Below are positions 6,876-14,935 of a stretch of 64,000 nucleotides of DNA, piece after piece. The position numbers and the translations under genes are program-made. The DNA comes from Halosolutus amylolyticus (GTDB lineage Archaea > Halobacteriota > Halobacteria > Halobacteriales > Natrialbaceae), in assembly GCF_023566055.1 (NCBI RefSeq), contig NZ_JALIQP010000002.1:682001-746000 (forward strand), given 5' to 3'. Every line of letters starts with the position of its first letter. Position 1 is the first letter of the stretch. The notes beneath the pieces are model-generated. The model did no database searches. It was not told the DNA's origin and saw nothing but the letters and a program-made list of their open reading frames with translations.

Positions 6876-8213
6876 GTGACAGCACCCGTTCGGCGGGCAG
6901 GCGTCTTCGCGATCCTCTGTACGCTCGCGCTCGCCGTCCCGATCGTCGGTCCGCAGGCCGCAGCCCCGATCGCTGCGGTCGTCCTGCTGGGGGCGTTCGT
7001 CGTCACAGACGGACCGCTCTTCGACCTGCTCGCCTACCCGGGCGACTACGAGGACAACCGTCTCTACGGGCTGATCACGTTCGTTCTCGCAGGGATCGCG
7101 CTGGGCCTCATCGCGACCACGTTCTCGCTGTCGATCACCGTCTTCGTCGGGACCGTCCTCCTGATCGGGTACGGGAACCTCGGCGAACAGCTCGCGAGAA
7201 CCCGGACGGACGACGACGTCGTCCACGTGACCGCGTTCTCCCTGTTCGCGACGGCTGCCGCCGTGGTCGGGGGTGCCATCTCGATGAGCTTCGAGTACGG
7301 ACCGGCCGTCGCCGAGTCGCAGCTCCCGACGCTGCTCTTTCTCGCGGCCAGCGGCGCGTTGCTCGCCGCCCTGTTGCGTGACGTGCTCTTCCTCTACGAC
7401 GATCCGGTGGTCATGCTCTCGGTCGGCCTCCTCCTGTGGCTGCTCGCGGAACTCGAGTCCGGGCTTGGTACCGGCGAGATCCTCGTCGCACTGGCAGTCA
7501 CCGTCGCCCTCGGCTACGCCTCCTACGCGCTCGAGACGGCCTCGATCGCGGGGATGCTCACCGGAATCCTGCTCGGCCTGCTGACGATCGTCCTCGGGAA
7601 CTACGGCTGGTTCGTCGTCCTCATCTCCTTCTTCGCGATCGGCGGCCTCTCGACGAAGTTCCGCTACGAGAAAAAAGAGCGCCTCGGCGTCGCCGAGGAC
7701 AACGACGGGGCTCGTGGAAGCGGCAACGTGCTCGGGAACGCGGCCGTCGCGCTCGGAGCCGTGCTCGGCTACGCCGCCAGTTCCGCGGCGTTGCTCCCCA
7801 GCAACCCCGATCCGACCCTGTTCCTCTTCGCGTTCGCCGGGTCGGTCGCCACCGCGATGAGCGACACGCTCTCGAGCGAGATCGGCAGCGTCTTCGAGGC
7901 GCCACGCCTGATCACCACGTTCGAACCCGTCGAACCCGGGACCGACGGCGGGGTCACGTGGCAAGGGGAACTCGCCGGAATCGTCGGAGCGACCGTCGTC
8001 GCCGGCATCTCCTACGCGCTCTTCCCGGAAGTCGGCCTCGCCGGGGCCGCGATCATCGTGGCGGCCGGGTTCGTCGGGATGACCGTCGACAGCCTCCTCG
8101 GGGCCACGCTCGAGGGCACCGTCCTCGGCAACCAGGGCGTGAACTTCCTCGCGACGCTGTCGGGGGCGCTGATCTGTGCCCTGCTCGTGCTTTCCTTCGC
8201 CGTGCTCGGGTGA
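6876..8213 (+). CDS. DUF92 family polytopic membrane protein (possible prenol/polyprenol phosphate kinase)
   Basis: A 445-residue protein of the DUF92/TMEM19 family with about twelve hydrophobic segments. The family blocks lie in the second half: FRYEKKERLGVAEDNDGARG, SVATAMSDTLSSEIG, PGTDGGVTWQGELAG, DSLLGATLEGTVLGNQGVNF. The first 200 residues form an additional membrane domain. DUF92 includes plant VTE6, a phytyl-phosphate kinase; the substrate of archaeal members is unknown to me. Its position beside two cis-prenyltransferase-type genes makes an isoprenoid phosphate substrate attractive, but this is inference. The GTG start at 6876 has a TATA-like TTCAAGTAA about 30 nt upstream. Confidence 0.85.
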   Translation: MTAPVRRAGVFAILCTLALAVPIVGPQAAAPIAAVVLLGAFVVTDGPLFDLLAYPGDYEDNRLYGLITFVLAGIALGLIATTFSLSITVFVGTVLLIGYGNLGEQLARTRTDDDVVHVTAFSLFATAAAVVGGAISMSFEYGPAVAESQLPTLLFLAASGALLAALLRDVLFLYDDPVVMLSVGLLLWLLAELESGLGTGEILVALAVTVALGYASYALETASIAGMLTGILLGLLTIVLGNYGWFVVLISFFAIGGLSTKFRYEKKERLGVAEDNDGARGSGNVLGNAAVALGAVLGYAASSAALLPSNPDPTLFLFAFAGSVATAMSDTLSSEIGSVFEAPRLITTFEPVEPGTDGGVTWQGELAGIVGATVVAGISYALFPEVGLAGAAIIVAAGFVGMTVDSLLGATLEGTVLGNQGVNFLATLSGALICALLVLSFAVLG

Positions 8214-8287
8214 GTCCGGCCGACCGCATTTTCCGAACCGGAAAACACTCGCCGGAACTTACCTCGGTTCGACGTCACGGTCCGGGT

Positions 8288-9229
8288 ATGACGACGCGAC
8301 GTTCGTTCGTTGGCGCGATGGCGGGATTCGCTGGCGGAGCGCTCGGACTGGTCGATCGGGTACGCGCGACCGGCACCCGCCGTCGGGACCGCTCGCGGGG
8401 ACGCCGGACAGTTCGATCGGGGACGACCATCGCCGGCACCGCGACCCGGTCAGCGGTGCGTGCGGCCCGCGTACCGGACGGGCTCGGACCGCACGTGAAC
8501 GCGATCGAAGAGCGAGTCCCCGCCGTCGGGCTCGACCAGTGCGACGGGATCACCGGGACGGCGACCGTCAGCGCCGGCCGACTCCTCGCCGCGACGGCCG
8601 TCGCGACGGGCTCGATCGAGACCGACGCCGTCCGCCGGGAGTACCGAACCCGGCGCGGCGTCACCGGGGAGACCCGGAACGGGACCGAACGGTTCGTCAC
8701 CGACGACGGGCTCGCGATCGCGCCGATCGACGGGTCGCTCGTTGTCAGCTACGCGGCCGACGGAGCCGAGGCCGCGCTCGCACGGCTCGACGCGACGCTC
8801 GATACCCGCGCCGGCCGGCCGGCGTCGATCGCCCGGCAGGGCGGGACGGCGCTCGAATCGGTTCTGGGCGGAGACGCGGTCGTCACCGCCGATCTCGGAG
8901 ACGGCACTCGGCGGCGACTGCGGAACCGGCTCGACGGGGCGGTCGGACCGCTCCCGACCGTCGTCGGGGCCGCGGACGAACTCGGGATGGCAGTGGAGAT
9001 CCAGTCGACCGGCCGGACGAACGTGACCTACGGCATCGTCGCCGATCCGGCCCGGCTGTCGATCGACACCGTCCGATCGGTGATTCGAGAGGCCGAGACG
9101 GGGCCAGAAACCGTACGCGACGTTCGGCTCCGTCACTCCGATCGCATCATCCTCGTCGACGCCGCGGTTGCGCTCGACGACGCCGTCGCGGCCCACGCCG
9201 AGGCGATCGGTCTCGACCGTCAGGGCTGA
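8288..9229 (+). CDS. Tat-signal protein of unknown function
   Basis: A 313-residue protein that starts MTTRRSFVGAMAGFAGG, a twin-arginine export signal with a glycine/alanine-rich hydrophobic core. The mature part is rich in Arg, Thr and Val and looks like a soluble beta/alpha protein without recognisable catalytic motif. I do not recognise a family. It lies 74 nt downstream of the DUF92 gene on the same strand with its own TATA-like sequence near 8257. The arginine-rich linker after the signal (about residues 30-45) is unusual for a haloarchaeal protein. Confidence 0.75.
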   Translation: MTTRRSFVGAMAGFAGGALGLVDRVRATGTRRRDRSRGRRTVRSGTTIAGTATRSAVRAARVPDGLGPHVNAIEERVPAVGLDQCDGITGTATVSAGRLLAATAVATGSIETDAVRREYRTRRGVTGETRNGTERFVTDDGLAIAPIDGSLVVSYAADGAEAALARLDATLDTRAGRPASIARQGGTALESVLGGDAVVTADLGDGTRRRLRNRLDGAVGPLPTVVGAADELGMAVEIQSTGRTNVTYGIVADPARLSIDTVRSVIREAETGPETVRDVRLRHSDRIILVDAAVALDDAVAAHAEAIGLDRQG

Positions 9230-9308
9230 TTCCACGGCGATCGCGCACCGATCCACCGACGATCGGCCCGTAGGCGCCGACGCCAGCGAGCAGTCGAGTT
9301 CGGCTCGA

Positions 9309-9486
9309 TCAGTCGTCCGAAAGCGACCCGACGGTCGAACGGGCATCCGACCAGCGGGCGTCGTCGTCCTCGGGCCGGTCGCGACCGGCCTGGGCGGTCA
9401 CTGCGAACACCACGAGTACCCAGCTCCCGAGCAAGAAGAGGGCGAACGCTGGCGGAGGGGACGTCGCACGTCGAACTCGTGGTCAC
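9309..9486 (-). pseudogene. Frameshifted single-helix membrane microprotein
   Basis: From a GTG at 9486 the first codons read MTTSSTCDVP, then the frame continues into arginine-rich nonsense. Shifting frame by one base at a CCCC run gives PPPAFALFLLGSWVLVVFAV, a clean membrane helix, followed by an acidic tail ending GSLSDD at a stop at 9309. With one C removed the product would be 58 residues: short polar N-terminus, proline stretch, one helix, charged tail. The segment is therefore either a recently broken small gene or carries a base error in the sequence. It lies just downstream of dnaG on the same strand. Confidence 0.45.
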
Positions 9487-9553
9487 CTGCCTATCAACGT
9501 CTCGCCTGAGGGTGCCACTGCGAGTCGATCACAGGGGCCACGGGTCGAGAGCC

Positions 9554-11005
9554 TCAGGTCGATTCCGTCTCCGGAGCCGTCTCCGCGACGTCGTCGATCG
9601 CGTGAATCCGGACGTCTGTGGGCCGCTTCGTGAACTGTCCGAGCGATCGGGCGACGATCCGGTCGACGCCCCGATCGGCGGCGAGATCGAGCAGTCGCTG
9701 GCCGAGAATCTCGTCGAGCAGCACGGTCGTCGGGACCGTCTCGAGGTCCTCGAGGGTCCCGTAGGCCTCGCTCGCCGGGGCGTCCTCGATCACCTCGGCG
9801 TCGGCGTCGAGGAACCGGACCGTGTCGGTGCCGGCGCGGATGACCGCCGTCGCGTGGTCGTAGATCGTCTCCGGCGCGTCTGCGTCGGCGGCGGGCTCCG
9901 GTTCGTCCTGGGCGCCGGACCGATCGGTCGTCGTCTCCGCGTCGGCGTCCGCATCCGGCTCCGCGGTTGGCGCCGTCCCCCGGTCGTCGCCCGCGTCGGG
10001 AACGGGTGTCACCGGCCCCGGTTCGGGTGATGCCGTCGCCGCCCCGCCCGCGTCCGCCGTCGATACCTGAGCCGGCTCCTCCGTGCCGGCCTGTTCGGAC
10101 CCACCGTCGTCGATCGAGGACGCGCTCGCGGGTTCGTCCGGCGGCGGTGCGGGCGCGGCGCTGCCGTCGGTTGCGGCGACCGCCTCGCGGGGTTCGTTCA
10201 TCCCGGAGACGGAGTCGTAGGGGACCTTGTTCCGGAGGGCGGCGAACAGCTGGTGGTGATCGAGTTCTTCGACCGACTCGCCCGAGGGCGCGAACGCGAC
10301 GTAGTCGACGTCGCCCACCTGCGCGAGTTCCTCGAGGATGAGGTCGCCGCCCCGGTCGCCGTCGAGGAAGGCCGTGACCGTGCGGTGACGGGTCAGTTCG
10401 GCCACCGCGTCGGGGACGTTCGTCCCCTCGACGGCGATGGCGTTCTTGATGCCGTACTTGAGCATGGTGAGCACGTCCGATCGACCCTCGACCACGATGA
10501 TGGCGTCGCTGTCGGTCACGCGCGGGCCGGCGGGCAGCCCCTCGTACTCGGTGATGTCCTCGACGCGGACGTGCTGGCGGACCTCCGCGAGGATCTCCTC
10601 GGACGACATCACGGTGTCGTCGAACCCCGTCCGGAGGAGTTCCTTCGCGCGATCGACGACTTCCTTCCGTTTCGCCGCCCTGACGTCCTCGATCTCGGTC
10701 ACTTCGACGTCGGCCCGGCAGGGCCCGACGCGGGTGATCGTCTCGAGCGAGGCGGCCAGCGTCGCGGTCTCGACCTTGTCGAGGCTGGTCGCGATCGTGA
10801 GGTGGCCGTGTGATTGTCCGCCGGCACTCGAGATGTCGACGTCGATGCGTCCGACTTTCTGTGACTGGCGCAGATCGCGGAGATCGAGTTCGTCGCCGAG
10901 CAGGCCTTCGGTCTGCCCGAAGATCGCACCGACGACGTCGCTCCGCTCGACGACCCCGTCAGCCGTCACGTCCGCGTGAATGAGGTATTTCGAAGTATCT
11001 TCCAT
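9554..11005 (-). CDS. dnaG: Archaeal DnaG primase-like protein
   Basis: A 483-residue archaeal DnaG. The TOPRIM domain is in the middle: DAIIVVEGRSDVLTMLKYG (about 165-185) supplies the catalytic Glu, and VTAFLDGDRGGDLILEELAQ the Asp-x-Asp metal site. The N-terminal DTSKYLIHADVTADGVVER block is typical of archaeal DnaG. An acidic linker rich in Ala, Pro, Asp and Glu (about 270-390) separates it from a C-terminal domain with RIVARSLGQFTKRPTDVRIH. Archaeal DnaG makes RNA primers in some systems and is also a core component of the exosome, so its role here may be RNA decay as well as replication. Confidence 0.93.
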   Translation of the reverse strand: MEDTSKYLIHADVTADGVVERSDVVGAIFGQTEGLLGDELDLRDLRQSQKVGRIDVDISSAGGQSHGHLTIATSLDKVETATLAASLETITRVGPCRADVEVTEIEDVRAAKRKEVVDRAKELLRTGFDDTVMSSEEILAEVRQHVRVEDITEYEGLPAGPRVTDSDAIIVVEGRSDVLTMLKYGIKNAIAVEGTNVPDAVAELTRHRTVTAFLDGDRGGDLILEELAQVGDVDYVAFAPSGESVEELDHHQLFAALRNKVPYDSVSGMNEPREAVAATDGSAAPAPPPDEPASASSIDDGGSEQAGTEEPAQVSTADAGGAATASPEPGPVTPVPDAGDDRGTAPTAEPDADADAETTTDRSGAQDEPEPAADADAPETIYDHATAVIRAGTDTVRFLDADAEVIEDAPASEAYGTLEDLETVPTTVLLDEILGQRLLDLAADRGVDRIVARSLGQFTKRPTDVRIHAIDDVAETAPETEST

Positions 11006-11113
11006 GGGAGATCCGCCCCCGCGAGGGGACGATACGTGCGTCCGGAAACCGGTTTACATAGAATGTGGCTCGTGACGGGCAAATAGCTGTTGACCTGTGG
11101 CACGATCGGGCCG

Positions 11114-12031
11114 TCAGTACGCCGGCCGGTACCAGTACCAGTAGGCCGTGACGGCGAGCAACACGACGAGTCCCCCGAGGAAGAAGAGCAGTCCCGGGGG
11201 CATCGTCCCGAAGACCGTCTCGACGCCCTCCACACCGCCGTCGACGATGTTCTCGAAGAACCCGTTCGGATCGGTGGCGTTTTCCGACCCGTTCGGATCG
11301 ACGTCGAACTCGGGGTCGGCGGACCCCCCGTCGTCGGCGTCCGCCGCACCCGAATCACCGGCATCCGCCCCGTTCGCTTCCTCCGCGTCCTCCGTCTCGC
11401 CGCCGGAGTGGTCTTCGACCTCCTCCGCACTGAAATCGTCACCGCCGTCCTCGCCGTCACTGCCGTCACCGCTGTCGGCGGATTCGTCTACGGTGTCCCC
11501 GTCGTCCTCGGTCGCGCTCATCGGCTCGCCGTCCTCCTCGTCGCCGCCAGCAGGCTCGGCCCCGCCGTCGGCGGGAGCAGCGTCGACGCCGCCGAACTGT
11601 CGCGTGAGCGCGTACTGGACGAGCAGACTGCCGCCCGCGAGCGCACCGATGCCGCCGATCAGTCGCGAGATAGCGGTCTTCAGCTGCGAGGCCGTCGACT
11701 CGTCGCTCGTGACGATCAACGGCCCGTCCGTAGTCGCGTAGACGCTCATCTCGTTGCCCCGAGAGGAGTACCAGGTGTCGACGACCTCGACGAGGCCGGC
11801 GTCCTCGAGTTTCTCGAGGTGGTAGCGCACGTTCTGGATCGAGGAGTCGATCGCGTCGGCGACGTCGCTGGGCGTCCCGGGTTCGTCGTCGAGTCGCGCG
11901 TAGATCTCGCGCGCCGTGGTCGAGGAGAGTGCCCCGAAGACGGCGTCGGCGTCCTCGCCCTCGAGGTCGACGACGCGCGGTTGCCCATCTCGCGTCGAGG
12001 GCTCGGACCGGAAGGGAAACAGACGGGCCAT
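11114..12031 (-). CDS. Membrane-anchored winged-helix (ArsR-type) regulator
   Basis: A 305-residue protein. The N-terminus is a winged-helix domain (SSTTAREIYARLDDEPGTPS, IDSSIQNVRYHLEKLEDAGL; about residues 35-90) of the ArsR type found in many haloarchaeal regulators. A hydrophobic segment (about 130-150) follows, then a 110-residue Asp/Glu/Ser-rich stretch and a C-terminal membrane helix ending YWYWYRPAY. The acidic linker probably lies outside the cell between two helices, so the DNA-binding head would be tethered to the membrane. The ATG at 12031 was preferred over the GTG at 12061 because the TATA-like box at 12061-12070 overlaps that GTG. Targets are unknown. Confidence 0.8.
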   Translation of the reverse strand: MARLFPFRSEPSTRDGQPRVVDLEGEDADAVFGALSSTTAREIYARLDDEPGTPSDVADAIDSSIQNVRYHLEKLEDAGLVEVVDTWYSSRGNEMSVYATTDGPLIVTSDESTASQLKTAISRLIGGIGALAGGSLLVQYALTRQFGGVDAAPADGGAEPAGGDEEDGEPMSATEDDGDTVDESADSGDGSDGEDGGDDFSAEEVEDHSGGETEDAEEANGADAGDSGAADADDGGSADPEFDVDPNGSENATDPNGFFENIVDGGVEGVETVFGTMPPGLLFFLGGLVVLLAVTAYWYWYRPAY

Positions 12032-12060
12032 ACTCGTTGTCTTCCATTCGTTATCCGACA

Positions 12061-12070
12061 CTTATACTCC
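12061..12070 (-). promoter_or_regulatory. TATA-like box deciding the start of the membrane-anchored regulator
   Basis: GGAGTATAAG on the minus strand places the transcription start near 12039, downstream of the alternative GTG at 12061, so translation from the ATG at 12031 is favoured. Confidence 0.6.
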
Positions 12071-12211
12071 TTTTCCTCGGTGAAAGCGCTCTTTTAGCTT
12101 GGCGAATCGCCAGCCTGCGACGGGGATGGCGTCGACGCCGTCGGATCCGGTGAGGCGTGGCACCGATCGTCAAAGGGAAAGGATTACCGACGCGAGACCC
12201 GACGAGCGAGT

Positions 12212-12511
12212 ATGCGCCGTCTGGAACTGTGGAGCTGGATCGCGATCGGGATCGTCCTCAGCGCGCTGGCGATTCCGTGGTTCCTGTGGGGGTCGGCGAC
12301 GGTCGTCGCCGGCCTCCCGCTGTGGCTCTGGTGGCACGTCGGCTGGATGCTGCTGGCGTCGATCGTCTTCTGGGTCTTCGCCCGGCGGGCGTGGGGGATC
12401 GGGGTCGAACCCGGACGCGACGGATCGGCAGGGAAGTCGTCCGGAACCGCCGGGGAACCGACCGGCACCGGTCGAAATCGAGACGCGAGCGTCGGAGGTG
12501 AGCGGCGGTGA
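12212..12511 (+). CDS. DUF3311 small membrane subunit of a solute symporter
   Basis: A 99-residue protein with two predicted membrane helices (about 7-27 and 36-57; ALAIPWFLWGSATVVAGLPL, WWHVGWMLLASIVFWVFA) matching the DUF3311 family, and a polar Gly/Arg-rich tail. DUF3311 proteins are commonly encoded immediately before sodium:solute symporters, in the way YhdT accompanies PanF. Here the stop overlaps the GTG start of the symporter by 4 bases, so coupled translation and a joint complex are likely. The substrate is unknown. Confidence 0.85.
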   Translation: MRRLELWSWIAIGIVLSALAIPWFLWGSATVVAGLPLWLWWHVGWMLLASIVFWVFARRAWGIGVEPGRDGSAGKSSGTAGEPTGTGRNRDASVGGERR

Positions 12512-14055
12512 GCCTGCGACTCCAGCTCGGGATCATCGTCGGCTACCTCCTGCTGGCGCTGTCGATCGGGGTGGTCGCCTACCGCCTGACCGATCGGACC
12601 GCCGAGGACTTCTACCTCGCGAGCCGGACGCTGGGGACGGTCGTCCTCCTGTTTACGACCTTCGCGACGCTGCTGTCGGCCTTTACCTTCTTCGCCGGGC
12701 CGAACATCGCCTACCACCAGGGGCCGGAGTGGATCCTCGTGATGGGGCTGATGGACGGGATCATCTTCGCGATTCTCTGGTACGCGATCGGCTACAAGCA
12801 GTGGCTGCTGGGTCAGCAGTACGGGTTCGTGACGCTGGGCGAGATGCTCGGCGATCGCTTCGGCTCCCGACGGCTCCGCGGCCTGGTCGCCGGCGTGAGC
12901 CTCCTGTGGCTGTTCCCGTACGTGATGCTCCAGCAGGTCGGGGCCGGCACGGCGTTGCAGGCCCTGACGGAGGGTGCCGTCCCCTACGCGGTCGGCGCGG
13001 GGCTGATCACGGCGTTCATGATCCTCTACGTCGTCGTCGCCGGGATGCGCGGCATCGCCTGGACCGACACCCTCCAGGGAGCATTCATGCTCGTCACGAC
13101 GTGGATCGCGACGATCTGGGTGCTCGCGGTCGTGGGCGGCCCCGGCGTCGCGACCGGCGCACTCGAATCCGAGGCGGCCGGCCACCTCGCACTGGGTGGG
13201 GACTTCTACACACCACAGTGGATGCTCTCGACGGCGATCGTGATCGGCTTCGGCGTCGCGATGTTCCCCCAGGTGAACCAGCGCTTCTTCGCCGCTGGAT
13301 CGAAGACCGTGCTCAAGCGATCGTTCGCGCTCTGGCCGATCCTCTGTGTCCTGCTGTTCGTCCCGGCGTTCATGCTCGGCGCGTGGGCCCGCGGCTTAGA
13401 CGTCGCGGTACCCGAGGGCGGGAACGTCCTTCCCGCGGTGCTCGCCGAGTTCACGCCCGTCTGGTTCGCCGCGCTGGTGATCGCCGGCGCGATGGCCGCG
13501 ATGATGTCCTCCTCGGACTCGATGCTCCTCTCGGGGTCGTCGTACTTCACCCGGGACCTCTACCGGCCGTTCGTCGATCGGTCCCTCTCGGATCGGCGCG
13601 AGGACCTCCTCGCCCGCGTCGGGGTCGTCGTCTTCGCAACCGCCGCCTTCGCCGCGAGTCTCGTCACCCCCGCGACGCTGTTCGAGCTCGGCGACGCCGC
13701 CTTCAGCGGGTTCGCACAGCTCGCACTGCCCGTCGGAGTCGCGCTCTACTGGCGACGGACGACGCGAGCGGGCATTACGGCTGGAATCGTGGGTAGCCAG
13801 GCGTTCTACCTCTCGACGCTCTTCGTCGACTCGCTCGTCGGGGCGATCGAGTTCCTCACACCGCTTCTCGGCGGCCTCGCACCGGCGCTCGTGACGGTCG
13901 TCACGACGGTGTTCCAGGGAACGTACGCCGGCTGGACCGCCGGCATCGTCGGCATGGCGATCGGGCTCGTCGTCACCGTCGGCGTCTCGTTCGTCACCAG
14001 GCCCGCTGCCGACGAACGGCGGGCGATCTACTTCGACGGGTTCGGCGCGGACTGA
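12508..14055 (+). CDS. Sodium:solute symporter family (SSS) permease
   Basis: A 515-residue transporter with about thirteen membrane helices. Family features include YRLTDRTAEDFYLASRTLG near the N-terminus, the unwound first core helix region TFFAGPNIAYHQGPEW, and FPQVNQRFFAAGSKTVLKRS in the middle; AAMMSSSDSMLLSGSSYFTR contributes the serine-rich sodium site. SSS proteins use the sodium gradient to import organic acids, amino acids, sugars or vitamins; the nearest relatives by eye are monocarboxylate/pantothenate-type carriers, but the substrate cannot be read from sequence. It is coupled to the DUF3311 gene and ends exactly on a family A repeat. Confidence 0.88.
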   Translation: MSLRLQLGIIVGYLLLALSIGVVAYRLTDRTAEDFYLASRTLGTVVLLFTTFATLLSAFTFFAGPNIAYHQGPEWILVMGLMDGIIFAILWYAIGYKQWLLGQQYGFVTLGEMLGDRFGSRRLRGLVAGVSLLWLFPYVMLQQVGAGTALQALTEGAVPYAVGAGLITAFMILYVVVAGMRGIAWTDTLQGAFMLVTTWIATIWVLAVVGGPGVATGALESEAAGHLALGGDFYTPQWMLSTAIVIGFGVAMFPQVNQRFFAAGSKTVLKRSFALWPILCVLLFVPAFMLGAWARGLDVAVPEGGNVLPAVLAEFTPVWFAALVIAGAMAAMMSSSDSMLLSGSSYFTRDLYRPFVDRSLSDRREDLLARVGVVVFATAAFAASLVTPATLFELGDAAFSGFAQLALPVGVALYWRRTTRAGITAGIVGSQAFYLSTLFVDSLVGAIEFLTPLLGGLAPALVTVVTTVFQGTYAGWTAGIVGMAIGLVVTVGVSFVTRPAADERRAIYFDGFGAD

Positions 14056-14136
14056 TACGGACTACTGGACGTCGGTTCCGGTGCACCCGCGATCATCCCG
14101 CGGTTGCACCGGCACATTGGTACAGCAGACCGTACG
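14053..14136 (+). repeat. Family A stop-codon-anchored palindromic repeat, copy 3
   Basis: The symporter stop codon opens the element (TGATACGGACTACTG) and the complement of that end closes it (GTACAGCAGACCGTACG). The inner arms CCGGTGCACCCGC and GCGGTTGCACCGG can pair. No gene starts for 85 bp beyond it. Confidence 0.85.
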
Positions 14137-14221
14137 AGAGACGCGGGTTCCGTCCCGAGAAACCGCCGGCCGGAACCGGCACGCGGAAAGCGGAAAGGGG
14201 TCGAGCGCGTACGGGACCGCA

Positions 14222-14845
14222 ATGACGATCGCGCTGCCTGCGTCACTGGCCGGGACGTGGCGACCCGCCGGCACCCGGACGGGGACGACGTCCGTCCTGG
14301 TCGCCTCGATCACCGCCGAGACGACGCTGTACGAACCCGTCGGGACGGCCTCGACGCTGGCCGAACTCGGCGCGAGCGACGTGCCGCTTCGATCGCTGTT
14401 CGCGGTCGACCTGGAATTTTCGCCACCGCTCCCGTCGCTCGGCGTCTCGCCGCGAGCGGTGTTCTCGATGGCAGCCCCGAAGGCTCGCGGCCAGTTCGTC
14501 GACACCATCGAGGACGAGGGGCTGATCGTCGACGGGACCCGGGAGACTCACGCGTTCGAGGCCGCAAACGGCACCGAAGGCAGGTGGTTCGTCCTCGACG
14601 TGTCCTACCCGATCGCATCCGGGGTGGCCGCGGACGGTCCCGATCGGCTCCCGGCCGAGACCCACGTCGCCGTCTGGCCCACCGAGACGACGTACGGCAT
14701 GGCCGGGGGAACGACCCCGCTCGAGATGCCGGCCGACGTCGCCGCGTCGATCGACGGCGAGATCTCGATCGACCCGGAGCGCGACCGCGAGCGGATCGCG
14801 GAACTGGTCCGATCGATCGATCCGGGTGCGACCGACGAGCAGTGA
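14222..14845 (+). CDS. Conserved haloarchaeal protein of unknown function
   Basis: A 207-residue soluble acidic protein starting MTIALPASLAGTWRPAGTRT. It has no membrane helix, signal or catalytic motif that I recognise. Notable stretches are RSLFAVDLEFSPPLPSLGVS in the first half and YPIASGVAADGPDRLPAETH in the second. The ATG at 14222 was preferred to a start at 14081, which would read through the family A repeat region. A Bat-type regulator gene follows 90 nt downstream on the same strand but has its own promoter. Confidence 0.7.
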   Translation: MTIALPASLAGTWRPAGTRTGTTSVLVASITAETTLYEPVGTASTLAELGASDVPLRSLFAVDLEFSPPLPSLGVSPRAVFSMAAPKARGQFVDTIEDEGLIVDGTRETHAFEAANGTEGRWFVLDVSYPIASGVAADGPDRLPAETHVAVWPTETTYGMAGGTTPLEMPADVAASIDGEISIDPERDRERIAELVRSIDPGATDEQ

Positions 14846-14903
14846 CCTCCCGTCCGTCCCGCGTCGCCGGGCGATCGTCGTCCCTTCGGCCTCACCCCCG
14901 GTA

Positions 14904-14912
14904 CCCTTATCC
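14904..14912 (+). promoter_or_regulatory. TATA-like box of the Bat-type regulator
   Basis: CCCTTATCC is centred 28 nt upstream of the ATG at 14936, consistent with a leaderless transcript. Confidence 0.5.
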
Positions 14913-14935
14913 ATGGCGACCCGTTGTGAACGGTA

